NCBI GenBank assembly: GCA_937995835.1 | Contig: CALKIV010000018.1 | Location: forward strand, 1-33,256 | Length of the DNA stretch: 33,256 nucleotides | Source of the DNA: an uncultured Dysgonomonas sp. | Lineage (GTDB): Bacteria > Bacteroidota > Bacteroidia > Bacteroidales > Dysgonomonadaceae | Reading direction: 5' to 3' | Shown: positions 31,782-33,256 of the stretch, one piece after another | Position numbering within the stretch: the first letter of the stretch is position 1 | How the letters are laid out: each line of letters begins with the position of its first letter | Notes under the pieces: generated by a model | Seen by the model: only the letters and a program-made list of their open reading frames with translations | Database searches by the model: none | Told to the model about the DNA's origin: nothing | Translations under genes and position numbers: made by a program

Positions 31782-32405
31782 ATGGCAAAGCATCACGCTA
31801 CATTTAGATATGAGAGGCAACTTTTTATTAAACGAGATACTCGCTGGAAAGAAAGGATTGTGCAATATGTTGATCTTAGAATTAAGTTTATTGTGGGTGC
31901 TTTACTCTTGGGAAGTGTTATGCTGTGTATTGGTGCATTGTTGAGCGAATCGATTTTAGCACCATCTTATATCTTTTTTTCGATAGTTATTATTCCTTCT
32001 TTGCTAAGTACTTGGAAAAGTAAGAAACAACTATTCTTTTATTTGAGTCTGGAGGTCAGTGATAAGCAGATTTATGTTCGCTCCCTTTCTCGATACTTGT
32101 TATGGTCTTTTTCTGTTTTTATCAATCTGATGGTGGTAGGTAGTTTTAGTCTATTGGTTTTTGATCTTGTTTGTTTTGGCTTTGCTGACACAGAGGTGAA
32201 GAAAGAATTTGTTTATGTGGATAAAATAGAAGTGGATAAAAAATCTAAACGACGTACAGCACATATTTTGATGCAAGATGGCTTGTTGACTCAAGTTTAT
32301 CATATTGATGAAAAAATAAAAGATGGGAAAAACTGGGAAGAAGGTTCAGAACAAGTAATTCAGGTTAAGAATAGCTTGTTTGGTTCCAAGATATTAGTTG
32401 AATAA
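31782..32405 (+). CDS. Uncharacterised three-span membrane protein
   Basis: 207 residues from ATG 31782 (M-A-K-H-H-A-T-F-R-Y). A longer reading from GTG at 31746 adds twelve residues without improving the protein, so the ATG is preferred. Hydrophobic helices at about 35-53, 60-78 and 105-130; the C-terminal ~80 residues are soluble, Lys-rich and beta-like (K-I-E-V-D-K-K-S-K-R-R-T-A-H-I-L). I do not recognise the family. It precedes the YigZ gene by 27 bp, but that gene has its own promoter inside the end of this one. Confidence 0.65.
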   Translation: MAKHHATFRYERQLFIKRDTRWKERIVQYVDLRIKFIVGALLLGSVMLCIGALLSESILAPSYIFFSIVIIPSLLSTWKSKKQLFFYLSLEVSDKQIYVRSLSRYLLWSFSVFINLMVVGSFSLLVFDLVCFGFADTEVKKEFVYVDKIEVDKKSKRRTAHILMQDGLLTQVYHIDEKIKDGKNWEEGSEQVIQVKNSLFGSKILVE

Positions 32406-32427
32406 TGATTCGTCTTTTTTATCTTTG
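32397..32427 (+). promoter_or_regulatory. YigZ promoter implying a leaderless or near-leaderless mRNA
   Basis: GTTG (32397-32400), 19 bp, TATCTTTG (32420-32427). The -7 box ends only five bases before the ATG at 32433, so transcription would start at about 32431-32433, on or next to the start codon. The -33 box overlaps the end of the upstream gene. Confidence 0.6.
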
Positions 32428-32432
32428 CATCT

Positions 32433-33044
32433 ATGGCAGATACTTTCAGAACAATTGTAAGTCAGTCGGAGGCTACTTTCACCGAAAAGCGAAGCAAGTT
32501 TATTGGTTACGCAATCCCCATCCGAAGGGTGGAGGAGGTGAAGCCATTGATCGACGAATTCAGAAAAAAATATTATGATGCTCGCCACGTTTGTTGGGCC
32601 TATATGATTGGTGCCGATAGGCTTGAATTTAGAGCTAATGATGATGGCGAACCGTCGGGCACTGCCGGGAAACCGATTTTGGGGCAGATTAATTCTAATG
32701 AGTTGACTGATGTGCTGATGGTTGTGGTGCGTTATTTTGGGGGCATTAAGCTGGGTACAGGAGGGTTGATTGTGGCCTATCGTGAGGCGGCGGCTTTGGC
32801 TATTGCTGAGGCTGAAATTGTGGAACGGACTGTTGATCTGCAAACGTCTTTCAGCTTTGAATATCCGATGATGAATGATGTGATGCGCATTGTGAAAGAT
32901 CTGGATGCCACCGTTCTGGAACAACAGTTTGAGATGGATTGTCAGATGACTCTTGAGATTCGCAAGGCTGTTTATGATGAACTGATTGGCAGGTTGGGTG
33001 GGGTAGAAGGACTCCGATTTTTGGAAGAAGAGGAAGAAGAGTAA
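32433..33044 (+). CDS. YigZ/IMPACT family protein
   Basis: 203 residues. The N-terminal IMPACT (UPF0029) domain is unmistakable: K-R-S-K-F-I-G-Y-A, A-R-H-V-C-W-A-Y, D-D-G-E-P-S-G-T-A-G-K-P-I-L and V-V-V-R-Y-F-G-G-I-K-L-G-T-G-G-L. The C-terminal ~70 residues form the DUF1949 ferredoxin-like domain. In eukaryotes IMPACT affects GCN2 signalling; in bacteria the role is not clear. It ends in an acidic L-E-E-E-E-E-E tail. The start is fixed by the ATG right after the -7 box. Confidence 0.93.
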   Translation: MADTFRTIVSQSEATFTEKRSKFIGYAIPIRRVEEVKPLIDEFRKKYYDARHVCWAYMIGADRLEFRANDDGEPSGTAGKPILGQINSNELTDVLMVVVRYFGGIKLGTGGLIVAYREAAALAIAEAEIVERTVDLQTSFSFEYPMMNDVMRIVKDLDATVLEQQFEMDCQMTLEIRKAVYDELIGRLGGVEGLRFLEEEEEE

Positions 33045-33066
33045 AAAGATGTATATTATATAAGGC

Positions 33067-33104
33067 AAAGAGGCTGTCCAAAAAATTGGACAGCCTCTTT
33101 CTTA
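33067..33104. terminator. Bidirectional terminator after YigZ
   Basis: AAAGAGGCTGTCC (33067-33079) pairs with GGACAGCCTCTTT (33088-33100) in a perfect 13-bp stem with an A-rich 8-nt loop. T-rich tail on the plus side; the convergent partial gene on the minus strand probably uses it too. Confidence 0.8.
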
Positions 33105-33121
33105 TAGTAATGTCTTACTGA

Positions 33122-33256
33122 TTATTTTTTAGAAAAATCAAGACCTGAATTGGCAGTTGTTCCGTATCCGTTGTCTCCATATTCTTCTTTGTTTGAGATT
33201 TGAGATAGGAAGTCATAAGATATTGGACGGTTGTAGTGAACAGGCTTGAAGCTTGC
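33122..33256 (-). CDS. C-terminal end of an unidentified gene (cut by window edge)
   Basis: 44 codons and TAA are visible; the start is beyond the window. The reading is ASFKPVHYNRPISYDFLSQI, continuing S-N-K-E-E-Y-G-D-N-G-Y-G-T-T-A-N-S-G-L-D-F-S-K-K-stop. The frame is open exactly to the edge, and amino-acid composition looks like real protein. I cannot assign a family from this tail. It converges on YigZ with a shared terminator between them. Confidence 0.6.
   Translation of the reverse strand, partial: ASFKPVHYNRPISYDFLSQISNKEEYGDNGYGTTANSGLDFSKK

Noticed and set aside
1..33256. tRNA, rRNA, CRISPR, insertion sequences, phage genes
   Set aside because: I looked for cloverleaf stems, regularly spaced direct repeats and transposase or phage motifs and found none in the gaps between genes.

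Overview
The window looks like chromosomal DNA from a member of the order Bacteroidales (phylum Bacteroidota). The evidence is the promoters of the TTTG-N19-TAnnTTTG type, the lack of clear Shine-Dalgarno sequences, lipoproteins with C-S-D-D-D/E surface-export signals, a small histone-H1-like protein, an NrtR-family sugar regulator, GIN-domain and FISUMP-domain proteins, and an NADP-type glutamate dehydrogenase. The DNA is moderately AT-rich. I found no rRNA, tRNA, CRISPR array, insertion sequence or prophage. I cannot name the genus with confidence.

Layout. 1-1293 (minus) holds a pair of paralogous DUF4377-like surface lipoproteins, the first cut by the window edge. 1397-7984 (minus) is a histidine operon read as leader peptide, attenuator, hisG, GNAT, hisD, GNAT, GNAT, cupin, a secreted glycan-binding-type protein, hisC. 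It carries a four-histidine leader peptide and a complete terminator/antiterminator pair. 8081-10647 (minus) is a TPR protein, an ECF sigma factor, a one-span anti-sigma-like protein and a CpxP/CnrX-like periplasmic protein. 10862-15031 (plus) is a TCA operon: aconitase, SSAT-like GNAT, citrate synthase. 15120-18672 (plus) holds a FISUMP protein, a multi-span membrane protein and a GIN-domain protein. 18691-23549 is a small pectin-side-chain locus: GH28, CE12 esterase and GH43 on minus, with a divergent AraR/NrtR-type Nudix regulator on plus. 23586-26720 holds a Cys/Met-rich Spy-like protein, a DUF456 membrane protein, a lipoprotein and a sugar O-acetyltransferase. 26893-28786 has a histone-H1-like gene and gdhA. 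28805-31354 (minus) is clpC. 31782-33104 (plus) has a small membrane protein and a YigZ/IMPACT protein that may be translated from a leaderless mRNA. The C-terminus of an unidentified minus-strand gene closes the window.

How the parts fit. Histidine synthesis, the first steps of the TCA cycle (citrate synthase and aconitase, leading to 2-oxoglutarate) and glutamate dehydrogenase are all here. The isocitrate dehydrogenase and hisB genes that often accompany the acn/gltA and his clusters in relatives are absent from these clusters. Four GNAT acetyltransferases sit inside the two metabolic operons, three of their junctions being 4-bp ATGA stop/start overlaps. The sequence features most worth follow-up are the his attenuator, the GNAT insertions, the CPM heptad-repeat Spy-like protein and the sigma/anti-sigma/CpxP-like triad.
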